A DNA stretch of 64,000 nucleotides from Deltaproteobacteria bacterium (GCA_019308745.1 JAFDHO010000009.1:1-64000); one strand, 5' to 3'. Counted from the first letter of the stretch, positions 8,603 to 17,255 are shown. Numbers and translations are program-made. The notes: generated by a model not told the origin, from the sequence alone.

Positions 8603-8633
8603 CCTTAGGGGATTTGGTTTTCGTCCCCTAGGG
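8603..8633 (+). promoter_or_regulatory. leader hairpin upstream of PilZ gene
   Basis: CCTTAGGGGA pairs with TCCCCTAGGG (ten pairs, one G-T) across an 11-base loop. There is no T-run afterwards. It does not show the conserved features of a cyclic-di-GMP riboswitch. Its role is unknown. Confidence 0.35.
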
Positions 8634-8686
8634 CTCTGTGGTACCCGCAGAATTCCAGGGAAGACCCTTGATCCCGAGTGTTCACT

Positions 8687-9040
8687 ATGGACCCTAAAGA
8701 TAGAAGAAGACCTCGAATTGAGTCTGAAAACCTTGTGAGTTATACTTTAATAGATAAGGATAACTACCCTATTGGGCAAGGCATTGGAAGGACACTGAAT
8801 GTCTCTGAAGGTGGTATCCTGCTCCAGACACACTCGCCTCTCGATGCTCGAAATACCCTGCTACTTACAATTGGTCTTGAGGATGATCTCACGGAATTCG
8901 AGGGGCAAATCATCTATACCAGGTCCTTGCAAGAGAAGCGTTACGAGCATGGTATCAAGTTTATTCATTTGGATAAGGAGAAGCTGAATTTCCTCAGGCA
9001 GTATATCGTTATGTTCGATGAGCGGAGACGAAACAATTAA
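8687..9040 (+). CDS. PilZ domain protein
   Basis: The 117-residue protein is a single PilZ domain. The N-terminal RRRPRIE fits the RxxxR switch, and LNVSEGGILLQT fits the D/NxSxxG strand motif, with N/S/G retained. It therefore probably binds cyclic-di-GMP. The ATG at 8687 is preferred over the GTG at 8678 because the PilZ signature begins directly after it. No strong ribosome site is visible for either start. It is the first gene of a same-strand run that includes an MglA GTPase, so a role in surface motility or polarity signalling is plausible but inferred. Confidence 0.85.
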   Translation: MDPKDRRRPRIESENLVSYTLIDKDNYPIGQGIGRTLNVSEGGILLQTHSPLDARNTLLLTIGLEDDLTEFEGQIIYTRSLQEKRYEHGIKFIHLDKEKLNFLRQYIVMFDERRRNN

Positions 9041-9067
9041 GCCGGTTATCCTGCATAGTGGAGTCCG

Positions 9068-9973
9068 ATGACTGAGAAAGAGCAAATAAGGTCCCTGTTG
9101 AAGCAAGCGGAAATGTACAGGTCACAGGGCCTCCTTGCGGAAGCCAAAATGAGTTATCTAAAGGCCGTTCGAATTGTCAAGAAAAGCGGGACACTGGCCG
9201 GGAATAAAGACATCATAAGGGCCATCGCAAAAAGGATCCGGGGCATTGAAAAAGAGATCAAAGAAATCAATGAAGACGAGGGAAAACCGGAATTGACCCC
9301 CGAGGTGCAAGCCTTGATCACCAAGTTGTTTGCGTTCTCAAAGGACCATGAGACGGCCGCTATAGAGGGGGCAGTGGCGCTGGCCAAATTCGGTCAATAT
9401 GACAAGGCCCTTGTTGAGTTCAAGAGGTTATTGCAGCTGGGAGTATTACCCCTTGTGGCCGCAAAAAACATCCTCAGGTGTTACTTGAGCCTCTCTTCAC
9501 CCGAATCAGCGGTCAATCAGTTGAAACTATGGATATCGGAGAACGCTTTCTCAAGCCGGTATTTGGTGAACCTGCACAATTTCCTGGGAGATCTCTTTGA
9601 AAAGCGCGGCATAGACATGGAACTCCCCGAAGTGGCGGTTCAACCTTCTGACAACGATTCCTCACCGGACAAGGAGATGGAAATACTTGACATATCCCTG
9701 GTGAGCATAAAACTGGACAATGGGCCTAGGAAAGGCGCTGTCATGGAGTATGATGTCAACTTCCAAACCGGAAACACTATCAGCATTATGATCCCTGCCG
9801 ATCAGAAAGACATTATCGAGGCCTTGAAGCCAGGGACTCGACTTCCTGAGATGCAGTGCTATTCACTGCTGGCCGTATTCAATGGCAGTGGGACGGTCTC
9901 CGGCCTGAACAGGATTGCTTCAGGTCCAAAGAAAGGAAATTACACTCTTGATGTGACGATCAATGGATCCTAG
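9068..9973 (+). CDS. TPR-like protein with C-terminal beta-rich domain
   Basis: The 301-residue protein is not assigned to a named family. Residues 1-45 form a tetratricopeptide-like helix pair (LLAEAKMSYLKAVRI). Residues 105-190 continue with helical repeats (FGQYDKALVEFKRLL). Residues 215-301 are strand-rich and may form a PilZ-like or similar barrel (ISLVSIKLDNGPRKG, TVSGLNRIASGPKKG). It follows the PilZ gene after 27 bases and precedes the MglA gene by about 190 bases. It is likely a cytosolic scaffold in the same pathway. Confidence 0.7.
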   Translation: MTEKEQIRSLLKQAEMYRSQGLLAEAKMSYLKAVRIVKKSGTLAGNKDIIRAIAKRIRGIEKEIKEINEDEGKPELTPEVQALITKLFAFSKDHETAAIEGAVALAKFGQYDKALVEFKRLLQLGVLPLVAAKNILRCYLSLSSPESAVNQLKLWISENAFSSRYLVNLHNFLGDLFEKRGIDMELPEVAVQPSDNDSSPDKEMEILDISLVSIKLDNGPRKGAVMEYDVNFQTGNTISIMIPADQKDIIEALKPGTRLPEMQCYSLLAVFNGSGTVSGLNRIASGPKKGNYTLDVTINGS

Positions 9974-10165
9974 CTAGCCGGGGGCGACAGGGTGTACTCG
10001 TCTCGCGCACCTTGCCCTAACTCGTGACCTTGACCAAGGGAGGCCCGTGGGCTCGAAACCCGTCACCCCGCTCCGGTTCCGATGATAGGACAGAGACCTG
10101 GGCACCATTCGAGCAATTTCTGTAGCTCGAGATAAAGGACCGAGAGAGGAGACCCATCACATTCT

Positions 10166-10780
10166 ATGGCAATATTCAATGCAAAAGAAAGAGTTATAGA
10201 ATGCAAGATAGTATACTACGGACCGGGAAGAGGCGGCAAGACGACGAACCTGGAGTACATCTTTAAGGCAGGCAAGAAATACGCCACCAGCGACATGATC
10301 TCTATTGATACCAAGGGCGATCGGACCCTTTACTTCGATTTCTTGCCCCTGGGGCTGGGGAAGATAAGGGGGTGCGATGTAAAGGTTCAGCTCTACACGG
10401 TCCCTGGCCAAGTGAAGTATGTATCTACCAGAAAGCTGGTCCTGAAGAATGTGGATGGAATCGTTTTTGTCGCGGACTCCCTTGAAATTCGTAGAAAGGC
10501 AAATATCATGTCGTTGAAGGATCTGCAGCAAAACCTCGCAGAGCAAGACATGAGCATTTTCAAGGTGCCGCTTGTCATGCAGTACAACAAGAGGGATCTC
10601 GCCGAGCAGGGTATACCAGTCCTACCGATGGAGGTCCTTGAGAAGGACCTCAACAGAAAACTTGGGGCACCTTCTTTCCCTGCCAGCGCCTTGAAAGGGA
10701 AAGGAGTGGGTGATACGCTAAAAAAGTGTCTCGTACTCACCTTGCGCCACTTGCAAAACGAGCTTTCTTGGGCTGAGTAG
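10166..10780 (+). CDS. mglA: MglA-family small Ras-like GTPase
   Basis: The 204-residue cytosolic GTPase has the P-loop GPGRGGKTT near residue 20. The switch/G3 region reads TVPGQVKYVSTRKLVLKNVDGIVFVADS, in which the Ras DxxG is replaced by the MglA-type TVPGQ. The G4 motif is QYNKRDL. MglA sets cell polarity and drives gliding and type IV pilus reversals in myxobacteria; homologues in other deltaproteobacteria are mostly untested. No roadblock/MglB partner is in the window. The nearest ribosome site (GAGAGGAG) lies unusually far, about 14 bases, from the ATG. The DUF4388 gene follows after 11 bases. Specific orthology to M. xanthus MglA is not established. Confidence 0.88.
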   Translation: MAIFNAKERVIECKIVYYGPGRGGKTTNLEYIFKAGKKYATSDMISIDTKGDRTLYFDFLPLGLGKIRGCDVKVQLYTVPGQVKYVSTRKLVLKNVDGIVFVADSLEIRRKANIMSLKDLQQNLAEQDMSIFKVPLVMQYNKRDLAEQGIPVLPMEVLEKDLNRKLGAPSFPASALKGKGVGDTLKKCLVLTLRHLQNELSWAE

Positions 10781-10791
10781 TTGAATAAGTT

Positions 10792-11967
10792 ATGTCGAGC
10801 AAAACCGTACTAAGAGGGGAATTGACCTTCCTGGGCCTCCCGGACCTCTTTCAGATCTTGGGCTCGGCCAAAGGCACAGGCCTCCTGAAGATTACCAGTC
10901 GGTTCAACCCCGATACAGCACGGATCTACTTCCTAAACGGAAACCCCGTGAATGGCTCAAACGGGCAGCTGCGCGGCTTGAAGGCCGTTTACTCCCTCTT
11001 TGGATGGACCGAAGGGGCCTTTGAATTCAGTGAAGAAAAGGTGCGGGTTGAAAGAGCCATCAAGAAGAGCAGGATGGAGATCATTCTTGATGCCCTGAAG
11101 ATGTTGGACGACGGAGTGATAAAGAAGGTGGGCCCGCCCGCGGTGTCTGAGGGCACCGTATCTGGAAAAGACGGTCAGGAAAAGGCCCCCTCCCTGCCGG
11201 TTGTCAAAGGACCCCTGCCTGACTACCTCTACATTATAGAAGAAGAGGAATATCGGGAGGGAGAACATATTGTCAAGGAAGGCGGCTTTGGCAAATGGAT
11301 TTGGGTTGTTCTCGAGGGGCAAGTGAAGATCACGAGAGACACGGATAAGGGCCCACTGACCTTAGCCCTGGTTGGAGAAGGGAGCTTCATAGGAACCTTT
11401 TCCTCCTTTCTCTTCAAGGAGACCGCTCGAAGTGCCACCGCTACAACCATGGGGGAGGTCAGGTTGGGCCTATTGGATAATGAACGCCTCGCCGGTGAAT
11501 ACGAGAGCCTGCAATCGGAAGTCCGAAAGCTCCTGATCAGCCTCGATCGGAGACTGAGAAAGATCACGGACAGAGTCGTTGATCTCGCCATGAAGAAAGA
11601 CCCTTTGAGCGCACTCATAAAAGGGAAAAGGGTCATCATGAAGAGGGGCTCCCAAGAGGAGGGGCTTTACATGATAAACCAAGGAGAAGCCCTTGTCGTT
11701 GGGAAATCCTCAAAGCGCCACATCCCTCTCTTGCGCCTCGAAAAAGACGACTTTTTTGGTTCAATCCCCTTCCTGGATTATGCCCAGGAACCGGGCTCCG
11801 CATCCGTCTTGGCCTCGGAGGACCTGGAGATCATCGAGCTTAAGCTCGCGCCCCTTCAAGAGGCATACGAAAAAGTCCCCGAGATTCTGAAGAACCTGGC
11901 AAACAATATCTCCACTAATATCGCCATGACGACCGGTCTGCTTTACCGCATGATAGAACGCGGATAA
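10792..11967 (+). CDS. DUF4388 protein with two cyclic-nucleotide-binding-like domains
   Basis: The 391-residue protein starts with a DUF4388/PatA-like domain at about residues 5-85 (LRGELTFLGLPDLFQIL, GLLKITSRF, YFLNGNPV). A linker follows, then a CRP-like domain at about 140-245 and a second at about 275-370. The binding cassettes are degenerate: FIGTFSSFLFKETARSATA keeps the Arg but lacks the usual GE, and the second reads FFGSIPFLDYAQEPGSASV without Arg. They may bind protein rather than ligand. Its position 11 bases after mglA supports an effector or scaffold role in GTPase signalling. Confidence 0.8.
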   Translation: MSSKTVLRGELTFLGLPDLFQILGSAKGTGLLKITSRFNPDTARIYFLNGNPVNGSNGQLRGLKAVYSLFGWTEGAFEFSEEKVRVERAIKKSRMEIILDALKMLDDGVIKKVGPPAVSEGTVSGKDGQEKAPSLPVVKGPLPDYLYIIEEEEYREGEHIVKEGGFGKWIWVVLEGQVKITRDTDKGPLTLALVGEGSFIGTFSSFLFKETARSATATTMGEVRLGLLDNERLAGEYESLQSEVRKLLISLDRRLRKITDRVVDLAMKKDPLSALIKGKRVIMKRGSQEEGLYMINQGEALVVGKSSKRHIPLLRLEKDDFFGSIPFLDYAQEPGSASVLASEDLEIIELKLAPLQEAYEKVPEILKNLANNISTNIAMTTGLLYRMIERG

Positions 11968-12090
11968 TCACGAAAACGCAGTGCTGTCTTGAACACGGGC
12001 CGTTGCCCAAGAGCTTAGTGCTGCAGTTACCTCGGGATAGGCCGGCTTGAATCGCTCGATAGAACCTCTTTGTTTCCATAGTGGTTAAGG

Positions 12091-13017
12091 ATGATCGTTC
12101 AAATCTATGAAATACAGACCCCACATGAGGCGGAGAATTGCGCCCGGCTTGGTGTAGACCATATCGGATGTGTCCTTTTTCCAGAGGAAGAGGGCCAGGA
12201 CCGGAACCTGAAAGAGGTAATGCGGGTTTCAAGGGAAGCTGGATTGAAAAGCAGTCTCTTGCCCCTTTTTCAAGAAAGGGATCTGGTCTGGAGGGCAATC
12301 GAAGATTACTCTCCTGATTATGTTCATTTCTGCCAGAGCCTGACAAACCATCTCGGACAACCCGCGGGAATCGAGGATCTGGTCTCTTTTCAGGCCGACT
12401 TCAAGGAATCATTTCCACAGACAGGCATTATTCGGACCCTGCCTGTTCCAAGAAAGGGATACGGCACCTTTTCCTTCCCCCATCTCGAGGTCCTTCGGTC
12501 TTTGGAGGAAGTGAGCGATTTTTTTCTCCTGGATACATGGATAGAGAAGGAACCTGTAAAGGGCTTCATAGGTATTACCGGGAGGATTTCGAACTGGAGC
12601 GCGGCACGAGAGATCGTGCTCAACAGTAGGATCCCTGTGATCTTGGCAGGAGGGATATCTCCGGAGAATGCCCATGAGGCCGTGTTGAGCGTTGTCCCGG
12701 CAGGCATAGATAGCTGCACCTGGACCAACAGGGTTGACAAGGAAGGAAACCCTATCCGCTTTCAAAAGGACTTCAACAAGGTGGAAGCGCTCGTGAAGGA
12801 GGCCAGGAGGGCGGAGCAGGCCCTCGAAAACATGAAAGACCATATAGAAGAGACGCTCACCCGCCTTAAGGCAGAACTGGCTGAAAGAGAAGCAGCTCTT
12901 CCAGCCCACTCGATTCGCCCCCATCAGTTGCTGCTGATCGAGGACCTTGAAGATCAGATTGCACAAAAGGAAAAAGAGCTTGCCTGCCTTGAATTGGCTG
13001 TCTCCATAGGAAGGTAA
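12091..13017 (+). CDS. phosphoribosylanthranilate isomerase-like (TrpF-like) protein with coiled-coil tail
   Basis: The first 215 of 308 residues follow the TrpF barrel: GVDHIGCVLFP near residue 22, FLLDTW near 147, and LAGGISPENAHEAV near 189. The N-terminal strand that carries the catalytic Cys in TrpF (K-I-C-G-I) reads Q-I-Y-E-I here, so the general acid/base Cys is absent. The GGTG phosphate loop is altered to IGITG. Residues 230-308 form a charged coiled coil (RAEQALENMKDHIEETLTRLKAELAERE) not found in TrpF. No trp genes are nearby. The aldo/keto reductase starts at the next base. It is probably not a tryptophan enzyme, and its function is unknown. Confidence 0.7.
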   Translation: MIVQIYEIQTPHEAENCARLGVDHIGCVLFPEEEGQDRNLKEVMRVSREAGLKSSLLPLFQERDLVWRAIEDYSPDYVHFCQSLTNHLGQPAGIEDLVSFQADFKESFPQTGIIRTLPVPRKGYGTFSFPHLEVLRSLEEVSDFFLLDTWIEKEPVKGFIGITGRISNWSAAREIVLNSRIPVILAGGISPENAHEAVLSVVPAGIDSCTWTNRVDKEGNPIRFQKDFNKVEALVKEARRAEQALENMKDHIEETLTRLKAELAEREAALPAHSIRPHQLLLIEDLEDQIAQKEKELACLELAVSIGR

Positions 13018-13977
13018 ATGGAAAAACGACCCCTTGGAATCTCCGGCATCTATGTGACCCCCATAATCATGGGGACCTGGCAAGCAGGCAAGGCCATGTG
13101 GTCCGGGGTCAAGGATTCGGAATCTCGCGAGGCCATACGACGCGCCTACGAGGCCGGGATCACCACCTTTGACACAGCCGAGGCATACGGTAACGGGCAC
13201 AGCGAGAGATTGCTGGGTAAAACCCTGGCCGATGTGAGAGAGAGCACCGTCTATGCAACAAAGGTCTCCCCAAACCACCTGAACTACCCCCAAGTGCTGG
13301 CGGCCTGTGACAGGTCGCTCAAGAACTTAAGGACGGACTATATTGACCTCTACCAGATTCATTGGCCGGCCGGTTCCTGGGGCGGCAAAAGGGTCCCTAT
13401 AGAGGAAACCATGGAGGCGTTGAACGACCTAAAGGAAAAAGGGAAGATCAGAGCCATAGGCGTATCAAATTTCTCACTAAGTCAGCTTCAAGACGCATGC
13501 AGGCATGGAAGAATAGACAGCCTTCAACCCCCCTATTCTCTCTTCTGGCGGCATGCCGAAAGGGATCTTATCCCCTTTTGTCTTGAAAACCGCATCACCC
13601 TGTTAGCCTATTCTCCACTGGCGCAGGGGCTTCTAACGGGCAAATTCGGACCTCAGCACACGTTCCCCCCGGGAGACAACAGATCAAGAAACAAGCTATT
13701 CAAGGGAAAGAACATGGACAGGGCACAGGCAGCCCTCCGGAGACTCCGACCAATTGCAGAAAGACACGGGGCGACCCTGGCTCAATTGGCATTATGCTGG
13801 GTAATCGCCCATCCCCGGACCTGCGCCGTCGTGGGGGCCAGCAAGGCAAATCAGGTCCTGGAGAATGTCCGGGCAGCCGGCCTGCGTATTACCGAGGCGG
13901 ACCTCCGGGAAATGGATTCCATCAGCCGCATCGTTACGGATCACCTGGATGACGATCCAGTCCTATGGGATACTTAG
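13018..13977 (+). CDS. aldo/keto reductase
   Basis: The 319-residue NADPH-type oxidoreductase shows the catalytic tetrad: Asp and Tyr in DTAEAYG, Lys in ATKVS, His in YQIHWP. The cofactor motif GVSNFS is near residue 145, and VVGASKANQ is near 276. The start follows the TrpF-like stop codon directly, with AGGAAGG as ribosome site inside the previous gene. Translational coupling is therefore likely. The substrate cannot be assigned. Confidence 0.92.
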   Translation: MEKRPLGISGIYVTPIIMGTWQAGKAMWSGVKDSESREAIRRAYEAGITTFDTAEAYGNGHSERLLGKTLADVRESTVYATKVSPNHLNYPQVLAACDRSLKNLRTDYIDLYQIHWPAGSWGGKRVPIEETMEALNDLKEKGKIRAIGVSNFSLSQLQDACRHGRIDSLQPPYSLFWRHAERDLIPFCLENRITLLAYSPLAQGLLTGKFGPQHTFPPGDNRSRNKLFKGKNMDRAQAALRRLRPIAERHGATLAQLALCWVIAHPRTCAVVGASKANQVLENVRAAGLRITEADLREMDSISRIVTDHLDDDPVLWDT

Positions 13978-14043
13978 AATTCACCGGAATGTTCTTGATC
14001 TGAATGGAGGATAGTGATGTGGCAGAATACGGTAACAGACCTT

Positions 14044-14184
14044 TCAGGCTTGATCACTTGCGGATAATTCCCTCAATGCTTCTGCATTCTTCTTGATCCG
14101 TTTCATATCCGCCTTGAGATTGGCCTTGTTCGGCCTCTTTTTCCTGTCTCGAATTCGACTAACTTTTTTCGTCTTGGATGCCAT
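14044..14184 (-). CDS. small basic protein, 46 residues
   Basis: This gene is too short for the ORF track. The minus strand from ATG 14184 reads MASKTKKVSRIRDRKKRPNK and continues to ...LRELSASDQA, then TGA. Lys and Arg make up about 40 percent. AAGGGGG lies ten bases before the ATG. Together with the next small gene it forms a minus-strand pair between two plus-strand genes. Possible roles include nucleic-acid or ribosome binding, but nothing in the sequence proves it. Confidence 0.55.
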   Translation of the reverse strand: MASKTKKVSRIRDRKKRPNKANLKADMKRIKKNAEALRELSASDQA

Positions 14185-14244
14185 TGTCGAAATACCCCCT
14201 TAGACCGGTATTCTCTAAAGATTTGTGCTCTTTTCTTTCAATGA

Positions 14245-14367
14245 TTATTGCGTTCCTGGAGCCTGCTGTGCGAGGCGCTCCTTTGCCCTCTGCTTCAATC
14301 TCTTCTGTCTTCTCCGTCTTCTCCGCTCAATCTCCCTGCGCCGCTCGATCTTCTTGTGCCGACCCAT
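14245..14367 (-). CDS. small arginine-rich protein, 40 residues
   Basis: The track shows a longer frame (14245..14556), but the best start is the ATG at 14367, which has GGAGGT eight bases upstream. The product begins MGRHKKIERRREIERRRRRR and ends QQAPGTQ. It looks like a short, highly charged helix. It is separated from the other small basic gene by 60 bases on the same strand. The function is unknown, and low complexity leaves some doubt that it is expressed. Confidence 0.5.
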   Translation of the reverse strand: MGRHKKIERRREIERRRRRRQKRLKQRAKERLAQQAPGTQ

Positions 14368-14737
14368 AGGCCCCCACCTCCTCGCATAAGGCTTTCTCCC
14401 CCATAGGATACGAATCACCTTGGGAAAGTTGACTATGTAACCAAATCCTTTCCCAATAGTCAACATGAAAATGGACTCCTGCGGTGAAGTTCCCACGGCA
14501 GGAGCCCGGGGAATCCGTGACAGAATTTGCTGTTGACCTGGCAACAAACTTTTCATATATTCCCAAGGGTTCCCGGACTATTCTCTCGAGGTCGGGACTA
14601 TCTTGTCGGGCTTCTCCATTTCGCCTGGAGCCCAACAGAGGCGAGGAAGCCGGGCGTCGTATCTCTTGTTTCTTGACACCATTGAAGACCTGCCAACCCC
14701 CGTGCATGGGGGAAGTCTACTAGATGAGGATAATGCC
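14368..14737. other. intergenic region before speE
   Basis: I see no gene. A hairpin (CTCCTGC ... GCAGGAG) spans about 14476-14504 without a T-run. The track extends speE upstream through this region, but without a ribosome site or family similarity. Confidence 0.4.
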
Positions 14738-15646
14738 ATGAAAAAAGCAGATGAAAAAGATATCTCCCTGGTCGATTTCAATCCCAGGACAGACCAGATG
14801 ACGGAGTTGTGGTTCCAGGACAGTATCGAGTTCGGACACGGATGCAGCCTGCACATAAAGATCAAGAATGTCCTTTTCCATTACAAGTCAAAGTTCCAGG
14901 AAATCATTATCATGGAGACTGAAAAGATGGGCAGAATGCTGGCCATAGACGGGATCACCATGCTCACGGAATTCGATGAATTCGCTTACCACGAAATGAT
15001 CGTCCACGTGCCACTCCTGGTCCATCCTGACCCGAGAAAGGTCCTCGTTATCGGAGGCGGAGACGGGGGCACTGTCCGTGAAATCATCAAACACCCGGAG
15101 GTTCAAGAGGTTCATGTGTGCGAGATCGACGAGGAGGTAGTCAGGGCATGCCGGGAATACTTGCCCTCCCTGGCCTCGTCCTTTGACGACCCGAGGGTGA
15201 AGGTCTTCTATGAAGATGGGGCCAAGTACGTAAAGGAGTCTCCAGGCTCCTATGACGTGATCATTGTTGACTCCACGGACCCCTTGGGCCCTGGCCAGAT
15301 CCTCTTTCAGAGGGAGTTCTACGAGGACATGAAGGGGGCGCTCCTGGACCAGGGGATAGCCGTGACACAGTGCGAATCCATGTACCTCCACCAACATGTC
15401 ATAAGAGGAGTCTATTCCTTTGCAAAGGACATCTTTCCAAGACTGGGCTACTATTTCACCATGGTGCCCACCTATCCAAGCGGGCTCATAGGCTTCTATT
15501 TCTGTTCCCTGTCCCGGGATCCCGTTTCAGATATCGACGAGGACCGTGCAAGGACCTTGAAAGGCCTCAAATACTACACTCCGGAACTGCATCGGTCTTC
15601 CTTCACTTTGCCTCGATTCGCAACGGAGTTCTTCCGCCCCGAGTAA
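14738..15646 (+). CDS. speE: spermidine synthase (polyamine aminopropyltransferase)
   Basis: This enzyme transfers the aminopropyl group of decarboxylated AdoMet to putrescine. Signatures are DGITMLTEFDEFAYHEM near residue 70, VIGGGDGGTVREI near 103, CEIDEEVV near 126 and VDSTDPLGPGQILF near 177. At 302 residues it is slightly longer than the usual 280-290. The ATG at 14738 was chosen because family similarity begins soon after it and GAGG precedes it; the track's 14603 start adds 45 unrelated residues. No speD or decarboxylase gene is nearby. Confidence 0.93.
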   Translation: MKKADEKDISLVDFNPRTDQMTELWFQDSIEFGHGCSLHIKIKNVLFHYKSKFQEIIIMETEKMGRMLAIDGITMLTEFDEFAYHEMIVHVPLLVHPDPRKVLVIGGGDGGTVREIIKHPEVQEVHVCEIDEEVVRACREYLPSLASSFDDPRVKVFYEDGAKYVKESPGSYDVIIVDSTDPLGPGQILFQREFYEDMKGALLDQGIAVTQCESMYLHQHVIRGVYSFAKDIFPRLGYYFTMVPTYPSGLIGFYFCSLSRDPVSDIDEDRARTLKGLKYYTPELHRSSFTLPRFATEFFRPE

Positions 15647-15661
15647 GCCCGAGATGCGCCT

Positions 15662-16492
15662 TCAGGCATGTTTCACAACCCGCTTCTTTCTGCCCTTTAC
15701 CGAATCAATTACAAGGGAAATGAAGAAGCCGACCCCTGCAACGAGGATGATCGTTGCGCCGGAAGTGAGATCAAAGGTGTAGGAGAGCCATATCCCGGCC
15801 AGAGTAAACAGCATGCCCAGAATTGTGGCAAGGAGCATCATCCTGCCCAGAGACTTTGTATATCTTTCCGCAATGTAAGGCGGTATGGTCAAGAGGGCAA
15901 TGACAAGGACCAGGCCGACCACCCGAATTATCAAGACGACCGAAAGTGATATCAATCCCATGAGAAGGAAATAGAGGGCCTTCACGGGCACGCCAACGAC
16001 AAATGAAAACTCCTCATCATAGGACATGGCCAGAAATTCCTTGTAGAACACCAAAACCACTGACAGGACAAGAATTCCAAGGCACAACATAAAGACGATG
16101 TCCACCAGGGGTACGGAGAGAATGCTGCCGAAGAGATAGCCCATGAGGTCTGCGTTGTAGCCGGGTGTCAGATCCGTCAGAAGTATGCCTACGGCCATTC
16201 CAACAGCCCACAGCACTCCTATGATTGTGTCGGATCTCTCTCTCCTCTTGAAGCTGGTAAAAGCCATAATCATGGCGAAAAGGATGGAAAACAGCGCTGC
16301 CCCGGCCAGGGGAGGAATCTTTGTGTAGAAGGCCAACCCGATGCCCCCGAAGGCGGCGTGAGCAATACCTCCGGATATGAAGACGATCCTGTTGACGACC
16401 ACAAGGGTGCCGATGATCCCACAGATCATGCTGACGAGGGCCCCAGCAAGCAGGGCGTTCCTCATGAACTCAAGATGCAGGGCCTCCCACAC
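15662..16492 (-). CDS. znuB: metal (zinc/manganese-type) ABC transporter permease
   Basis: The roughly 276-residue protein is an ABC-3 family permease with about eight membrane helices. It opens with the typical FMRNALLAGALVSMICGIIGTLVV and contains ISGGIAHAAFGGIGLA. I place the start at GTG 16492, which nearly overlaps the znuC stop (TGAgGTG) and has AAGGAGGAG before it; ATG 16459 is the alternative. It pairs with the ATPase upstream. The metal is not decided by sequence: Zn, Mn and Fe systems share this fold. Confidence 0.88.
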   Translation of the reverse strand: MWEALHLEFMRNALLAGALVSMICGIIGTLVVVNRIVFISGGIAHAAFGGIGLAFYTKIPPLAGAALFSILFAMIMAFTSFKRRERSDTIIGVLWAVGMAVGILLTDLTPGYNADLMGYLFGSILSVPLVDIVFMLCLGILVLSVVLVFYKEFLAMSYDEEFSFVVGVPVKALYFLLMGLISLSVVLIIRVVGLVLVIALLTIPPYIAERYTKSLGRMMLLATILGMLFTLAGIWLSYTFDLTSGATIILVAGVGFFISLVIDSVKGRKKRVVKHA

Positions 16493-16493
16493 C

Positions 16494-17255
16494 TCACTCC
16501 TCCTTGTGGACAGGCAGCACCCTGTGGGGGACACCATGTGCTATGAGATCAACAGGGCACTGATAGGCCATGTCAATCATTTCTTGTGTGATCTTTCCCC
16601 CTTCATGGAATATGAGATATTGATTCACGCAGGCTATGGACTTCATGTGGCTGGAGACCACGCCGATGTCATGGGTAATGATGACGATGGTCACTGACCT
16701 GTTGAGTTCATGGAAAAAATCGTAGAGGTCCGTCTGGAAGTCTGGATCAACACTGGCGGTGGGCTCATCCAGGAACAATATGTCCGGCTCGGCGGCGAGG
16801 GCCCGGGCTATGAATACGCGCTGCCTTTGTCCCACGGAAAGCTTACCTATGGGTGCGGATCGGTGCTCCCACATGCCCATTTCCTCTAAGAGACGTGCGA
16901 CCTTGTCCCGGTCCTCCTGTCCGTACTTTCTTCCCAGGGGAGACCTGCCTATTCTCCCCATGAGAGCCACGTCCATCGCTGAAATGGGAAACCCCAAGTT
17001 GAAGCTCAGATCCTGGGGAACATATCCCATCCGGTGCCTGACCTCGCGGGGTGATTGCCCAAGAATCCTAACGCTCCCCTTGTCAGGCTTCAGCAGGCCG
17101 AGCATGAGCTTCAAAAGTGTGGTCTTTCCGCCCCCATTCGGTCCGATTATGCCAAGGAATTCCCCCTGTTCGAGCTTGAGGTTGACGTCCCTCAGCACCT
17201 CGGTATCATCATAGGCAAAACTCAGGTCTTCTATCTCTATTGCATAGGCTCTCAT
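16494..17255 (-). CDS. znuC: metal ABC transporter ATP-binding protein
   Basis: The 253-residue ATPase has Walker A GPNGGGKTT, Q-loop YVPQD, signature LSVGQRQR, Walker B ILFLDEPTASVD and H-loop IITHD. It couples to the permease just downstream. The periplasmic metal-binding subunit (znuA) is not adjacent, and neither is a Fur/Zur regulator. Only 24 bases separate it from valS upstream, so it may be read from the valS message. Confidence 0.9.
   Translation of the reverse strand: MRAYAIEIEDLSFAYDDTEVLRDVNLKLEQGEFLGIIGPNGGGKTTLLKLMLGLLKPDKGSVRILGQSPREVRHRMGYVPQDLSFNLGFPISAMDVALMGRIGRSPLGRKYGQEDRDKVARLLEEMGMWEHRSAPIGKLSVGQRQRVFIARALAAEPDILFLDEPTASVDPDFQTDLYDFFHELNRSVTIVIITHDIGVVSSHMKSIACVNQYLIFHEGGKITQEMIDMAYQCPVDLIAHGVPHRVLPVHKEE

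Larger units (their letters stand above)
7993..8686. other. 694-bp non-coding block
   Basis: No convincing coding frame lies here. Antisense frames in the track (8015..8422 and 8200..8445) lack ribosome sites and run through the inverted repeats. The block holds the 32-bp inverted repeat pair, a possible extended -10 promoter and a hairpin in the PilZ leader. Confidence 0.6.

Noticed and set aside
8603-8633. Cyclic-di-GMP riboswitch upstream of the PilZ gene
   Set aside because: Only a simple hairpin is present; the conserved GEMM motifs are missing.
9974-10165. tRNA-like segment (GGGCTCGAAACCC) before mglA
   Set aside because: No matching acceptor, D-arm or anticodon arm can be folded around it.
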